A DNA stretch of 64,000 nt, taken from contig NZ_JAGGRI010000024.1 of assembly GCF_018612875.1 (NCBI RefSeq), positions 163,899-227,898 of the forward strand. The letters are read 5' to 3'. Source of the DNA: Lysobacter sp. ISL-50 (GTDB taxonomy: Bacteria; Pseudomonadota; Gammaproteobacteria; Xanthomonadales; Xanthomonadaceae). The translations under genes were made by a program, and so were the position numbers. Below the pieces are notes generated by a model, which was not told the DNA's origin, did no database searches, and saw only the letters and a list, made by a program, of their open reading frames with translations. Below, one piece after another: positions 8,322-16,006 of this stretch (positions are counted from its first letter, which is position 1; every line of letters begins with the position of its first letter).

Positions 8322-8463
8322 ACCGCATCCGCGCATTTGCGGTATCGCGACGGCGTGCGCAGTTCGCTGTCACCAGTGCCCTGCGCGTGTCACCCAAGTA
8401 ACAGCCATCGCCGGACCCCCTCACCAGACTCGCCTGACATGCATACAACAGGAGAGGCGAGTG

Positions 8464-9021
8464 ATGGAACGTACAAGACTCGAACGTCCCGATTTCAAGG
8501 CCGCCGATGAAATGTTCGCCAACGCGTGGCGGGTGAGCCTGCCGGAGCTGGAAGCGCGGGCGCGACGTTTCGCCGAAGGCCAGCGCGACCGCGCCGAGGA
8601 ATTACTGGCCAATACCGCGATCAAGGCCTTGCTGTTCATGCGCCGCTCGCCGCAGACCATCACCGATCCGTGCGGCTTCCTGTTCGTGGTGCTGCGTCAC
8701 GTATTTCTCGACAGCGTGCGCCGGCGCGGGCGCGACCGCGAGGTGTTCGACCGCAACCGCGAGGTCGACGGCGACTCGGCCGGTTTCGCCCACGACGGCC
8801 TGACCGCCTTGCAGAAGCTGGAACTGGACCAGCAGCTCGACCGCGTGGTCGATGCGGTGGCGCGGATGAGCCGCGAGCAGCGGCGCCTGTTCGCTTACCG
8901 CTTCATCGACGATCTGCCGTATCCGGTGATCGCCGAGAAGCTGCACATCAATCAGCCGCTGGCGCGCAAGCGGGTGGAGCTGCTGCGCAATCGCCTGAAG
9001 CTGGTGATGTCGCGGGATTGA
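8464..9021 (+). CDS. sigma-70-family factor heading the R-body locus
   Basis: 185 aa (GTG at 8461 is an alternative; AGGAGAGG lies just upstream of both). Region 2 is visible as LLANTAIKALLFMRRSPQ, then DPCGFLFVVLRHVFLDSVRR. Region 4 follows as MSREQRRLFAYRFIDDLPYP and VIAEKLHINQPLARKRVELL. It lies directly upstream of the first RebB-type gene and reads the same way. Sigma-like factors next to reb genes are a known theme (for example FecI2 in Pseudomonas aeruginosa, from memory). It probably transcribes the downstream structural genes. Confidence 0.88.
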   Translation: MERTRLERPDFKAADEMFANAWRVSLPELEARARRFAEGQRDRAEELLANTAIKALLFMRRSPQTITDPCGFLFVVLRHVFLDSVRRRGRDREVFDRNREVDGDSAGFAHDGLTALQKLELDQQLDRVVDAVARMSREQRRLFAYRFIDDLPYPVIAEKLHINQPLARKRVELLRNRLKLVMSRD

Positions 9022-9114
9022 ACCGGCGCGGCCGGGCGCCGCGCCTTCACAAGCCCACCGGGACCGCGTTCCACCTGGATAGACCCGTAACGAACTCAAC
9101 CCAAGGACAGGCTC

Positions 9115-9348
9115 ATGGCCGATACCCCCGTCAACTCGCAGATCACCGACGCCGTCACCCAGACCAACGTCAAGGTGGTCGCCGAAGCGCCCGCGCAGGC
9201 CATCGCTTCGTTGTACCAGGTGTCCAGCCATTCCACGGGTCTGGCCTTGCAGAACGCCGTGCACAGCCAGCAGGTGCTCAATCAGATCTCGACCGCGGTG
9301 GTGTCCAAGGCGGTGCAGCTGATCATGGCGGTGGGCGACAAGACGTGA
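9115..9348 (+). CDS. RebB-type R-body protein (short)
   Basis: 77 aa. It contains the Reb signature: SQITDAVTQTNVKVVAEAPA, then SLYQVSSHSTGLALQNAVHS. Reb proteins polymerise into coiled ribbons (R-bodies) that unroll, classically at low pH, and can rupture membranes. This copy stops soon after the conserved core and lacks the 30-residue tail (TTAAAGATEK, LTSLLTVL) of the two later paralogs. Start at 9115 preceded by AAGGAC. It sits 93 bases after the sigma gene. Confidence 0.92.
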   Translation: MADTPVNSQITDAVTQTNVKVVAEAPAQAIASLYQVSSHSTGLALQNAVHSQQVLNQISTAVVSKAVQLIMAVGDKT

Positions 9349-9418
9349 TGCGCCCGTTGCCGACCATGCATGCCGGGATTGAGCGGAAAGAGGGTTTTCG
9401 ACGCGCGGGAGAAGTGCG

Positions 9419-10420
9419 ATGAAGTTCTGGTTCGGTAAAGACAAGGATTCCGCCGCGACGCCGGCCGCGCCCGCGAGCGGGCCGTCGCCGCCGACGGTGG
9501 CTGCGGCTGCGGAAGCCGCGCCCGCGCCGCCTGCGGCCGCTGCCGTTGCCGCGAACGCCGCGCCCGCAGCGCCTGCTGTTGCCGCCGCCGCGCCCGTCGT
9601 GTCCCCTGGCACGCCATCGCCTGGCGGTGGTGCGGCCGCGTCGTCGCCAGCGTCCTCCGGCGGCGACGCGACCGCGCCTTTGGCCGCGGACGCGGCATCG
9701 ACGGCCGCCGCTGCGCCTGCGGCAACCGCGCCGAACTCGAACACGAATGCGTCCAACGCAGCCGCAGCCGCAGCCGCAGCCGATCCGAGTCCGACGGACG
9801 CGACGCCGGCCGCCGTCGCGCCATCGCCTGTATTCGCCGCCGCGCCGCCGAAAACGCCGCTGGCGACGGCGCGCGAACGCGCGACCCAGGGCGGCGGCGC
9901 GACACCGCCGGGAGCGTCGGCGACACCGTCGGCCACGCCGCCCACGACGCCGCCCACCACACCACCCACGACACCGCCGACGCCGCCGACACCACCAACA
10001 CCGCCGCCGACCGACGCGCTCAATCAGAAGATCGTGCAGGCGGTGCAGTTCACCAACGCCGAAACCGCGTCGTACTCGCCTTCGCAGATCGCGACCGGCC
10101 CGGACATGATGATCAGCCAGGCCGCCGGCCTGGTCGCGCAATCGGCCGCGGTGTATTTCGACGGCGTCACCAAGATGGCGCTGGCCAGCCAGGGCGTGCT
10201 GATAAAGCAAATGACGCAGGAACTGGTCGAAGGCAACATCGAACCGGCCGCGGAAGACGCTTTGGGCATCCTCGCCACGGACATCTTCATTGCCGCCGCC
10301 GCCGCCGTCGCCGCCGCCGCGGGCGCGATGGAAGCCGCATCGGCGAGCTACGCCATCGATCAAATCGACAAGAGCATCGACAAGTACTCCACCTTGTTGC
10401 AGAACCGCAAGAGTTCCTGA
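9419..10420 (+). CDS. Pro/Ala-rich protein with C-terminal Reb-like domain
   Basis: 333 aa. It begins MKFWFGKDKDS, then has a low-complexity Ala/Pro/Thr region of about 190 residues that ends in a TPPTTPPTTPP run. The C-terminal part resembles the Reb core (LNQKIVQAVQFTNAETASYS, then AAGLVAQSAAVYFDGVTKMA). It ends with an Ala-rich hydrophobic helix (DIFIAAAAAVAAAAGAMEAA) and SIDKYSTLLQNRKSS. The extended linker could hang from the ribbon or anchor it. Alternatively it may be an assembly partner. The start has a weak GGGAGAAGTG site. Confidence 0.82.
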   Translation: MKFWFGKDKDSAATPAAPASGPSPPTVAAAAEAAPAPPAAAAVAANAAPAAPAVAAAAPVVSPGTPSPGGGAAASSPASSGGDATAPLAADAASTAAAAPAATAPNSNTNASNAAAAAAAADPSPTDATPAAVAPSPVFAAAPPKTPLATARERATQGGGATPPGASATPSATPPTTPPTTPPTTPPTPPTPPTPPPTDALNQKIVQAVQFTNAETASYSPSQIATGPDMMISQAAGLVAQSAAVYFDGVTKMALASQGVLIKQMTQELVEGNIEPAAEDALGILATDIFIAAAAAVAAAAGAMEAASASYAIDQIDKSIDKYSTLLQNRKSS

Positions 10421-10585
10421 GCGCTCAGCGCTCGGGAACGCGCCGCCGCCGTATCGCCGTAGCCGTTTCGTTTCATCGCTCCGTCCGACATTCCGTCATC
10501 ACCGTCGCCGCCACCCGCGTGCGGGCGCTGCATCCGCGCCCGCCACGCCGCGCTGTCGCCGCGAATTTCGCAAAGGACCCAGGCC

Positions 10586-12898
10586 GTGGCTTACTTTTCC
10601 TTGCCCTCGCTGACGCTGCCCAGCTACCGATTCGATTACCACAGCCATTTCGGCGGCATCCTGCCGGTCGAGGACGAGACCGCGACGGCCGCGCAGGCGG
10701 TGCAGCTGCCGGTGGCCTACACCCAGCAAGGCCGCGACGGCACCATCGAGGTCGATGTCAACGTGCAGATCGCGCAAGGCCAGCAGCTGTCGCTGGCCGG
10801 CGCGTTCGGCGGCGCCGCCGACGCCCAGCAGGGCCGCCGCGGCGCCCTGTCGTTGTTCCTCAAGGCGCTGGCGCTGATGGAAGAAAGCAATCCGTTGGCG
10901 ATCCTCGCCGCCAGCGGCAATCGCCAGCGCTACGAGCGCGGCGAATGCATCGCGGAGGACATCTACATCGCCTGCGTGTGCCTGGTCCGGCGTATGGAAC
11001 TAGCCGATCTGAGCGGCGCGGCGGCGACCGATCCGGTGCTGTACAAGAGCGTGCGCGGCGCACTGGAATCGATCGCCAAGCGCTCGTCGCTGCCCGGCGC
11101 GGCCGATGCGCTGGCGCCGCTGCTGCCGACGCTGCGCTACTTCAACGACAAGATCTACAGCGCGAGCAAATACACCCCGTTCGACGATGCCTACCGTGCG
11201 CGCTCGTTCGCGCTGAAGAAGCTGCGCGCCGAGCCCGGCGGCGAAGAGCGCTATCTGCAATGGATGGCGATGAGCCTGCTGTATCTGGAAAACGAAGGCA
11301 TCGGCCATGCCCAGCTGGCCCTGGGCGAGGACGAGATCCGCGCCGCCAACGCCGTGGCCAGCAGCTACAACAGCGCGCGCAGCACCCAGTACAAGCTGCT
11401 GGGCCACACCTCGGCGGTGTACGGCGGCGACAAGGAACTCGAACGCGATCTCAACACCAAGCTGCTGCCGCTGTTCCAGGACGCGAGCCTGACCGAAGTG
11501 GTCGGCATCGATCTGCTCGGCAGCGAGAACAAGGTCGGCAACTACGCCGAGCTGTTCGCCTTCCTGACCGCGCAGGCCAGCCAGGCGACGCCGCCGTTGA
11601 CGCAGTACTTCGGCAGCGGCGCGAATGCGCGCGCGCTGCAGTTCGTCAATCACATCCACTGCGGCGAAGGCATGGGCGTCGCCGCCGACAACCGCTCGGC
11701 GATCGGTTATGCGATGGCGTACTCGGCGCAATTGCCCGACGCGCCGTTCTACCGCGCCTACGCCGACTACGTGCTGACCTGCCTGGCCGCCGCGCAAGGC
11801 CGCCAGGCCGACCATCCGCGCGGCAGCGCCGGCACCCACGCGCTGTCGGACAACCAGGTCTCGGGCCTGTTCGACGAATTGTTCCGCAACGACTCGTTGA
11901 CCATCGGCGGACTGACCCTGCGCCGCTACGACGGCAACAGCACGCGCACCCGCGAACTGGTCGCCTACGCCGGCAAGCGCAACATGATGGCGCTGTGCGA
12001 ATCGCTGGACCTGCCGTCGGCGCCGCCGCCCGCGGGCGCGCCGCCGTCGCCGCCACCGCCGCCCGCGCCCAGTTACTACGCGCTGCTGACCGCGCCGGCG
12101 ACGCTGCTGAGCTTCCGCCTGGGCCACGCCTACTACTACCGCAGCTTCGTCGCCGCGCGCTATCCGGTGATCGCCTTCGACACCAACCTGGGCAGCAACG
12201 CGATCACCGGCGCCTCGGGCCTGTTCGCTTCGGTGGAGGGCTACCGGCTCAACCGCGGCTTCCGCCATCTCGACGGTTATGTCGATACGGACCTGCTCAC
12301 CGCCGTCACCGACACGGTGATGTTCACCGGCTTGCAAGCCCTGAGCGCGGATCAGGTCAATCAGCTGATGCAGCTGGCGCGCGGCTCGACCACCCTGCCG
12401 CTGCTGTTCAGCGCCGGCGCGCCGGTGATCACGCCGATGCTGAGCGTGGCGATGGCGCCGATCATCCAGACCATCGGCGCGGCGAACTGCTACCAGGGAT
12501 TCCAGACCCTGGTCACGGCGATGATCGGCGAAAATCAGTCGCGCAGCGTGTGGTTCGCCGCTCTTGCGCGCGCGCTGAACCTGTTCATCAACTGGCGCTG
12601 CTATCTGCTCGGCTCCGACGCGCAAGGCGTGGAGCACACCGACATCCAGGACGAATACCTGCGCAGCGTGCTGCTGCTGGCCTACAACCTGGTGCCGTTC
12701 GATTCCGCGCCGGGCGCGACCGGTGTGGTCGGAAGCCAATTGCAGCAACTGATCTTTGATGTCGCCGCCGCCTACTGGCAAAGCACCATCGGGCCGCTAG
12801 CGGGCTATTCCAGCCAGCGTCAGACCACCGCGACCATCGCCGGCTACAAGGCGCCGGCATCGGTCGTCACCGTGACGCGCAACGCGGCGCCGGCCTGA
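10586..12898 (+). CDS. adenosine-deaminase-like metallohydrolase in R-body operon
   Basis: 770 aa, function unproven. Adenosine deaminase motifs occur in the right order: the zinc pair His19/His21 (FDYHSHFGG), VVGIDLLGSE at 305-314, HCGE with His358 and Glu361, and RLGHA with His514. FDTNLGSNAITGA (531-543) follows, matching the CPxSSxLTG strand of ADA, and YVDTDL (565-570) may be the Asp-bearing strand. About 150 residues separate HCGE from RLGH (ADA has about 20); this insert holds a proline-rich run at 479-495. No signal peptide is visible. The C-terminal 180 residues have no family I recognise. It sits between Reb genes, so a role in the R-body system is inferred from context. Confidence 0.85.
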   Translation: MAYFSLPSLTLPSYRFDYHSHFGGILPVEDETATAAQAVQLPVAYTQQGRDGTIEVDVNVQIAQGQQLSLAGAFGGAADAQQGRRGALSLFLKALALMEESNPLAILAASGNRQRYERGECIAEDIYIACVCLVRRMELADLSGAAATDPVLYKSVRGALESIAKRSSLPGAADALAPLLPTLRYFNDKIYSASKYTPFDDAYRARSFALKKLRAEPGGEERYLQWMAMSLLYLENEGIGHAQLALGEDEIRAANAVASSYNSARSTQYKLLGHTSAVYGGDKELERDLNTKLLPLFQDASLTEVVGIDLLGSENKVGNYAELFAFLTAQASQATPPLTQYFGSGANARALQFVNHIHCGEGMGVAADNRSAIGYAMAYSAQLPDAPFYRAYADYVLTCLAAAQGRQADHPRGSAGTHALSDNQVSGLFDELFRNDSLTIGGLTLRRYDGNSTRTRELVAYAGKRNMMALCESLDLPSAPPPAGAPPSPPPPPAPSYYALLTAPATLLSFRLGHAYYYRSFVAARYPVIAFDTNLGSNAITGASGLFASVEGYRLNRGFRHLDGYVDTDLLTAVTDTVMFTGLQALSADQVNQLMQLARGSTTLPLLFSAGAPVITPMLSVAMAPIIQTIGAANCYQGFQTLVTAMIGENQSRSVWFAALARALNLFINWRCYLLGSDAQGVEHTDIQDEYLRSVLLLAYNLVPFDSAPGATGVVGSQLQQLIFDVAAAYWQSTIGPLAGYSSQRQTTATIAGYKAPASVVTVTRNAAPA

Positions 12899-12946
12899 AA
12901 TCCGGCCGCATTGCGTATCGCATGACTTGTAGGACCGGAGTTCGCT

Positions 12947-13261
12947 ATGGACGAGAATCTGCATTATCTGCTGCATGAGGAACTGGAAGGCCTGTTCGAT
13001 TCGCCGGCGGCGCCGGAAAAAACTGCGAGCGTCGGGGCGGTGACGGGCGCGGCCGCCATGCCGGCGCCACAACGCGTAACGGCGGCCGAGCCGGCCGTTA
13101 CCGCCGCATCGACCACGACAACTGCGACGGCCGTCGCGTCGCCGTCGGCGCAGATCGCCGAGCTGGAGCAATCGACCGAGGCGATGATCAAGCGCCTGAT
13201 CGAGCTGCTGGCCGAGCCGAAAGTGGTGCAGGCGCTGACGCGTCTGCTGGGCGTGCGCTGA
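12947..13261 (+). CDS. small R-body-locus protein of unknown function
   Basis: 104 aa. The N-terminus is acidic and amphipathic (MDENLHYLLHEELEGLF). A flexible Ala/Thr/Pro linker follows, then a C-terminal helix (QIAELEQSTEAMIKRLIELL, then ALTRLLGVR) that looks coiled-coil-like. Its stop TGA directly abuts the next ATG (TGAATG), so it is coupled to the 224-aa protein. Not recognised; the conserved position suggests an accessory or adaptor for R-body assembly. Confidence 0.8.
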   Translation: MDENLHYLLHEELEGLFDSPAAPEKTASVGAVTGAAAMPAPQRVTAAEPAVTAASTTTTATAVASPSAQIAELEQSTEAMIKRLIELLAEPKVVQALTRLLGVR

Positions 13262-13936
13262 ATGTCGGCCGTGGCGAAACAGCCGCCCGCCGCGCGGGCC
13301 GCGCGCTCGGACCTGGACGAGCAACTGCGCGTGTTCGCGCACAAGTACTTCGATCTGGAACTGAGCGAGGCGCAACGCGCCGAACTGGCCCTGCACCTGA
13401 TCGCGCCGGACGCGCACGCGCGTGCGCAGACGAGCGCGGCGGCCGGCGGACGGCGCGGCCAGGCCGGGGATGCGATCGACGAAGAGCGCCAGCGCATTCA
13501 GGCCGTGATCAAGCAGAGCCTGGGCCGCGCGCAGGCCGCGCTGATCAGCAACGCCCAGGCCGAGCGCGCGGCCGAGAGCGCCGTGCTCGGCGCGCTGGAA
13601 CGCACCGACTCGCTCGAAGGCCTGCGTCCGAAGGATCTGCCGCCGGGCACCCAGCCGCCGCTGATCTCGCAGATCGCGGGGCGCCTCACCGAGCTGATCA
13701 AGGCCGAAGTCGATGCCTGCTTCCAGCAACAGTTCGGCCCGCTCGCGCTGCAGCTGCAAGCGGTGATCGACACCGCCCAGGCCAAGGGCCTGCTGCCGAA
13801 AAAAGACGAAGACGACGCTGCCGGCGACGCTTCGAAAAGCGGAAAAACCACGGAAAAACCCGCTGCCGCCGCGGCCGCGGGCGAAGCGCGCGACAAGTCC
13901 GCCAAGACCTCGGCGCCGGCTTCACAACGCGATTGA
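13262..13936 (+). CDS. R-body-locus protein of unknown function, coiled and charged
   Basis: 224 aa. It has a helical N-terminus (LDEQLRVFAHKYFDLELSEA, then QRAELALHLI), a central helix (DEERQRIQAVIKQSLGRAQA), a short conserved-looking ERTDSLEGLRPKDLPPGTQP block, LISQIAGRLTELIKAEVDAC, and a Lys/Ala/Asp-rich disordered tail. No signal peptide or membrane helix is present. Translation is coupled to the preceding gene. I do not recognise the family. Confidence 0.82.
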   Translation: MSAVAKQPPAARAARSDLDEQLRVFAHKYFDLELSEAQRAELALHLIAPDAHARAQTSAAAGGRRGQAGDAIDEERQRIQAVIKQSLGRAQAALISNAQAERAAESAVLGALERTDSLEGLRPKDLPPGTQPPLISQIAGRLTELIKAEVDACFQQQFGPLALQLQAVIDTAQAKGLLPKKDEDDAAGDASKSGKTTEKPAAAAAAGEARDKSAKTSAPASQRD

Positions 13937-13993
13937 TGACTCGTTCTTCAGCAACGTACGGCATCGGCCGTACTTCATCCTAAGGAGCTCGAC

Positions 13994-14317
13994 ATGGCAT
14001 TCCCTACCGCCGTCAACGATCAAATCACCGATGCCGTCACCCAGTCCAACGTCAAGGTCATCGGCGAAGCGCCGGCCTTCGCGATGGGTTCGATCTATCA
14101 GTCGATGGCCCACTCCACCGGCATCTTGTTCGAGAACGCAGTCTCGGCGCAGCAGCAGCAGAACACGCTGGCGCAGGCCGCCGCCAACCAGGGCGTGATG
14201 CAGATCTACAGCCTGGATACGACCGCCGCCGCCGGCGCCACCGAGAAGGTCGCCCAGACCGGTGTGTCCGACAACCTCACCAGCCTGATGACCGTGCTGC
14301 AGGCGTTCAAGTCCTAA
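13994..14317 (+). CDS. RebB-type R-body structural protein
   Basis: 107 aa, full-length Reb domain: NDQITDAVTQSNVKVIGEAP, then SIYQSMAHSTGILFENAVSA, QQQQNTLAQAAANQGVMQIY and the tail TTAAAGATEKVAQTG. AAGGAG lies seven bases before the ATG. A perfect inverted repeat (GTACGG...CCGTAC) precedes the site. Nearly identical in plan to the next gene, so the two are a tandem duplication. They are expected to be the main ribbon subunits. Confidence 0.95.
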   Translation: MAFPTAVNDQITDAVTQSNVKVIGEAPAFAMGSIYQSMAHSTGILFENAVSAQQQQNTLAQAAANQGVMQIYSLDTTAAAGATEKVAQTGVSDNLTSLMTVLQAFKS

Positions 14318-14358
14318 GCCGTCGATCGCCGCGATCCGGCCGCGCAGGTCGGATCGAA

Positions 14359-14396
14359 GATGCCGGCTCGCGGTTTGCATGAGCCGGGCCGGCATC
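14359..14396 (+). other. intercistronic hairpin between two RebB-type genes
   Basis: Perfect 9-base arms GATGCCGGC and GCCGGCATC. No U-run follows, so it is more likely an mRNA-stabilising or processing hairpin than a terminator. Confidence 0.6.
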
Positions 14397-14451
14397 GGCC
14401 TTCGCCGCTTGCGACGCTTGAAATCCGATTACCGCTACCGAGGATTCACTC

Positions 14452-14787
14452 ATGGCATATCCCACCGCAGTCAACAATCAGATCACCGACGCCGTCACCC
14501 AGTCCAACGTCAAGGTCATCGCCGAGGGCCCCGCCTTCGCGATGGGCTCGATCTTCCAGGCCTCGGCGCATTCCACCGGCATCCTGTTCGAGAACTCGGT
14601 CGCCGCTCAGCAGCAGCAGAACACCTTGGCGCTGGCCGCGGCCAACCAGGGGGTGATGCAGGTCTACAGCGTCGACACCACGGCCGCCGCGGGCGCGACG
14701 GAAAAGATCGGTCAGACCGGCGTGGCCGACAACCTGACCAGCCTGTTGACCGTGTTGAACGCGTTCAAATCGCCGTCCGGCCTGTAA
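14452..14787 (+). CDS. RebB-type R-body structural protein
   Basis: 111 aa. NNQITDAVTQSNVKVIAEGP, SIFQASAHSTGILFENSVAA and a tail ending VLNAFKSPSGL. It is a close paralog of the preceding protein and differs mainly by conservative substitutions and four extra C-terminal residues. The ATG is preceded by GAGG. R-body formation in other bacteria needs more than one Reb paralog, which this tandem satisfies. Confidence 0.95.
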   Translation: MAYPTAVNNQITDAVTQSNVKVIAEGPAFAMGSIFQASAHSTGILFENSVAAQQQQNTLALAAANQGVMQVYSVDTTAAAGATEKIGQTGVADNLTSLLTVLNAFKSPSGL

Positions 14788-14800
14788 GCCGCGACGGACG

Positions 14801-14832
14801 CGATGCCGGACCGCCGCAGGGCGCCGGCATCG
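14801..14832 (+). other. hairpin after the last RebB-type gene
   Basis: Perfect 9-base arms CGATGCCGG and CCGGCATCG just past the stop codon. It shares its core sequence with the hairpin at 14359-14396, which suggests a common function. No U-run follows. Confidence 0.55.
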
Positions 14833-15049
14833 TAGCGGCCACGCGCGCCGCGAGCAGCAGTACGGCGACGACGCCACGACTGCAGGGGAACCATCGCTGT
14901 TTCGGCCATCGTCCTCGCCGCGGCTTCCGAACGCAGACGTCCACAGGGGGCGTTATGAAACCTGCCACCGGCCGCGGTCGCGGCCGTCATCACCTGGGCG
15001 CCCGCAGCGGTCGCCTCGCCGCCGCCGCTGCCGGCGCGCGGCCGAGCTT

Positions 15050-15823
15050 ATGTCCCTGACACCGGACGACGGCAACGCGGTGCGCCGGCGCCGTTGGGGC
15101 CTGGATCGCTGCGCGCTGCTGCGCGGCCTGCCGCCGACGCTGCTGGAGCACATCGCGCGTCACAGCACCGAGCTGAATCTGGACGAAGGCGACGCGCTGT
15201 TCTTCAAGAACGATCCCAGCGATTTTCTCGCCTTCGTCGTGCACGGGCGGATCTACAAGCTGCTGTACGGGCCCGATGGGCAGGAGTTGATCGTCGATAC
15301 GATCGAAAGCGGCGAGACGGTCGATGAGACGCCGCTGCTGGATACGCATTCGCACACCTTCACCGCGGTGGCCTACACCGCCACGCGGGTGTTGCTGCTG
15401 TCGCGCCGGCACTTTCCCAGCCTGACCTGCGATCCGGGGGTGATCGAACGCGCCCACGTATCGCTGTGCCTGCGTTTGCGGCATGCGGTCGAGAGCCTGG
15501 AGACCATGTGCCTGCATCGGCTGGAGTCGCGCCTGGCGCGTTATCTGCTGTCGCTGATGCACAACCAGTCGCGGCCGCGCGAAGGCGATTTCGAAGTCGC
15601 CTTGCCGCCGACCCAGAGCATTCTGGCGGCGATGGTCAACGCCAGCCGGCCGAAGTTGAACGCGCAGTTGCAGACCTGGCATCGCAGCGGTTTGGTGAGC
15701 CGCAAGCGCAATATCCTGCGCATCAACGATATCGACCAGTTCCGCTGCAAGGCGTATCTGGGTCGCGATGCGGAACGGCCGGATCAACGCGCGAGGTCGA
15801 CGGCGGCGCGGCGTAGTGCGTGA
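15050..15823 (+). CDS. Crp/Fnr-family transcriptional regulator closing the R-body locus
   Basis: 257 aa. A cyclic-nucleotide-binding-like beta roll covers about residues 20-125 (LLRGLPPTLLEHIARHSTEL, then FLAFVVHGRIYKLLYGPDGQ and VDTIESGETVDETPLL). A dimer helix follows, then a winged HTH (LPPTQSILAAMVNASRPKLN, then LQTWHRSGLVSRKRNILRI). The four-Cys Fnr cluster is absent, so oxygen sensing through [4Fe-4S] is unlikely. It reads with the reb genes. Crp-type regulators beside reb genes have been noted before, so it probably regulates R-body production. Confidence 0.87.
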   Translation: MSLTPDDGNAVRRRRWGLDRCALLRGLPPTLLEHIARHSTELNLDEGDALFFKNDPSDFLAFVVHGRIYKLLYGPDGQELIVDTIESGETVDETPLLDTHSHTFTAVAYTATRVLLLSRRHFPSLTCDPGVIERAHVSLCLRLRHAVESLETMCLHRLESRLARYLLSLMHNQSRPREGDFEVALPPTQSILAAMVNASRPKLNAQLQTWHRSGLVSRKRNILRINDIDQFRCKAYLGRDAERPDQRARSTAARRSA

Positions 15824-15850
15824 TGTCGAAGATGCGCGTCGTCGCTGCAT

Positions 15851-15990
15851 GCTGTTCCCCCCTTTGAAAAAGGGGGGCTAGGGGGGATTTGCTTTTAGCC
15901 GCACGGCCCGAAGAACAACCGCAAAAGCAAATCCCCCACGTCCGCTTCGCGACCGTTCGCCCCCTTTGTCAAAGGGGGCAACAGCAAAAG
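15851..15990. repeat. inverted pair of CCCCCCTTTGAAAAAGGGGGG elements (imperfect)
   Basis: Left copy has CCCCCCTTT / AAAGGGGGG followed by CTAGGGGGGATTTGCTTTT. The right copy is inverted (AAAAGCAAATCCCCC, then CCCCCTTTGTCAAAGGGGG). The same element pair recurs at 23983-24126. Probably a miniature dispersed repeat; it sits between convergent genes. Confidence 0.85.
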
Positions 15991-16006
15991 CCGCGGCGAA
16001 ACGATC

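Noticed and set aside
7186..8448. Overlapping repetitive short frames on both strands
   Set aside because: They are translations of the tandem 137-bp hairpin units (repeated FERPVRFEV and AFRPDAVRS segments) and not genes.
10519..12781. Long frames in other phases across the ADA-like gene
   Set aside because: Arg/Gly/Gln-rich products with no motifs, whereas the frame from 10586 carries ordered ADA motifs and normal composition.
14955..15059. 34-codon frame before the Crp-type gene
   Set aside because: Arg/Gly/Ala-rich, no ribosome-binding site, overlaps the regulator start. A leader peptide cannot be excluded but is not supported.
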